From contig DKAI01000118.1 of NCBI GenBank assembly GCA_002450755.1, forward strand, positions 1 through 23,040: a stretch of 23,040 nt of DNA. Direction: 5' to 3'. The position numbers were made by a program, and so were the translations under genes. Each line of letters begins with the position of its first letter. Within the stretch, counting starts at the first letter, position 1. Source of the stretch: Deltaproteobacteria bacterium UBA6930 (lineage in GTDB: Bacteria; Myxococcota_A; UBA9160; UBA6930). The notes under the pieces were generated by a model. It worked only from the letters and a program-made list of their open reading frames with translations, searched no databases and was not told where the DNA came from. Shown one piece after another: positions 22,465-23,040 of the stretch.

Positions 22465-23040
22465 CTAGAGGGTTTCGAAGCCCTTCGGCGTACCTAGGAT
22501 TCTAGCAACCGTTCTCGTATTTACAGGACCTTGGATCTCACCATTGAGAAAAAGAACTCTCAAATGTTGTAAGGCCTGGCCCAAACCAGCGCCCGAGAAG
22601 CCTAATTTTGAAAGATCTCCTGCTGTTACTGGCAGTCTCAGGTTGCGGTCAACCGCGCAAAATTGTACGAGCCGACGCCTAACAGAGGCATTTCCAATGC
22701 AGAACAACGACAGCAAGTCTTCTTCTGAAAAACTGGAGAGCATTTGATCAATCAAACCCCGACTGGCTGCTTGCTCCACCTTTTTCAAAATTTCATGAGA
22801 ATTCTCCTGAAATTGAATCACCTCCTCGGCAACTTTTCCGTGAATAGCGAAACTTTCAAGTGCTCCTCTACAACGTTTTGAATCACAACCCGTCAACCAA
22901 ACACGTAGCAACGCTTTCCAAGGCGTTAGAGCCCTAAGCGTCCATGGTCCAGACTGAAAGGCCTTCCCTAAGCGCCCAAGCGCCGCCTGGTTCTCACCAT
23001 TCAACGAGAGAGTAGAGGAGAAGTCATCTACTACACCCCA
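22465..23040 (-). CDS. CCA-adding enzyme / poly(A) polymerase family, C-terminal part (cut by window edge)
   Basis: The last 191 codons of a minus-strand gene that stays open to base 23040, so the catalytic N-terminal head domain is missing. The part seen has the helical C-terminal organisation of bacterial tRNA nucleotidyltransferases. It begins GVVDDFSSTLSLNGE, includes ALTPWKALLRVWLTGC, and ends with the family signature ITAGDLSKLGFSGAGLGQ-like segment (here VTAGDLSKLGFSGAGLG), where the enzyme contacts the tRNA, then LRVLFLNGEIQG. The gene likely makes or repairs tRNA 3' CCA ends. Identification is from these terminal motifs only, so a CBS-fused form cannot be excluded. A TTG at 23002-23004 is not the real start, since the frame continues upstream of it. 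Confidence 0.7.
   Translation of the reverse strand, partial: WGVVDDFSSTLSLNGENQAALGRLGKAFQSGPWTLRALTPWKALLRVWLTGCDSKRCRGALESFAIHGKVAEEVIQFQENSHEILKKVEQAASRGLIDQMLSSFSEEDLLSLFCIGNASVRRRLVQFCAVDRNLRLPVTAGDLSKLGFSGAGLGQALQHLRVLFLNGEIQGPVNTRTVARILGTPKGFETL

Noticed and set aside
22544..22747. Plus-strand open frame in the CCA-adding enzyme gene
   Set aside because: Shadow of the minus-strand gene with no recognisable protein features.
1..23040. Repeat arrays, insertion sequences, phage or defence genes
   Set aside because: No direct-repeat array, transposase or phage-like protein was seen. The window consists of metabolic and housekeeping genes.

Overview
The window reads as a gene-dense bacterial chromosome segment with moderate base composition and nearly continuous coding on both strands. 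I see no tRNA, rRNA, CRISPR array, insertion sequence or prophage. The host looks Gram-negative (lipoprotein, RND/MMPL exporter, PopT-like DUF368 protein) and aerobic (Rieske, DOPA-type and TauD-type oxygenases). The chromosome-maintenance block CCA-adding enzyme, ScpA, ScpB, RluB and the richness in CoA-transferase III, LLM flavin oxidoreductase, amidohydrolase-2 and Rieske families suggest an uncultured environmental heterotroph, perhaps of proteobacterial/deltaproteobacterial grade. That placement is a guess from gene content.

Layout. (1) 21-2928, minus strand: an SDR, a TauD-type dioxygenase, a PDZ lipoprotein and a VOC protein. (2) 3081-5417, plus: an MMPL/RND exporter that overlaps tail-to-tail with an octanoyl/lipoyl-transferase-like gene (5391-6221, minus) lying downstream of an amidohydrolase (6249-7427, minus). 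(3) 7539-12547, plus: a catabolic cluster of a DOPA 4,5-dioxygenase-like protein, Rieske oxygenase alpha and beta subunits, an SDR, a DHDPS-family lyase and an ornithine cyclodeaminase-family protein. Several of these start codons overlap the previous stop codon. (4) 12566-14922, minus: two coupled alpha-methylacyl-CoA racemase-like CoA-transferase III proteins. (5) 15019-16774, plus: a CDGSH iron-sulfur protein, an LLM flavin oxidoreductase and a CMD-family protein. (6) 16792-19141, minus: an SRAP DNA-protein-crosslink protein, a two-helix membrane protein and a sodium:solute symporter, all joined by 4-base overlaps. A DUF368 transporter (19162-20100) is divergent from SRAP across only 20 bases. 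(7) 20106-23040, minus: a partial CCA-adding enzyme, ScpA, ScpB and an RluB-type pseudouridine synthase.

How the genes may work together. The Rieske oxygenase would make a cis-dihydrodiol, an SDR would rearomatise it, and the DOPA-type dioxygenase is a candidate ring opener. The DHDPS-family lyase and the OCD-family reductase/lyase could process the product, and the racemase pair suggests methyl-branched acyl-CoA intermediates. The substrate cannot be read from sequence. The reductase and ferredoxin that the Rieske oxygenase needs are not in the window. The most interesting features are the coupled Rieske-SDR-DHDPS-OCD gene string, a DHDPS-family enzyme with the Schiff-base Lys but no YNxP tyrosine, twin racemase-like genes, a palindrome in front of the Rieske operon, and the coupling of SRAP to a sodium symporter.
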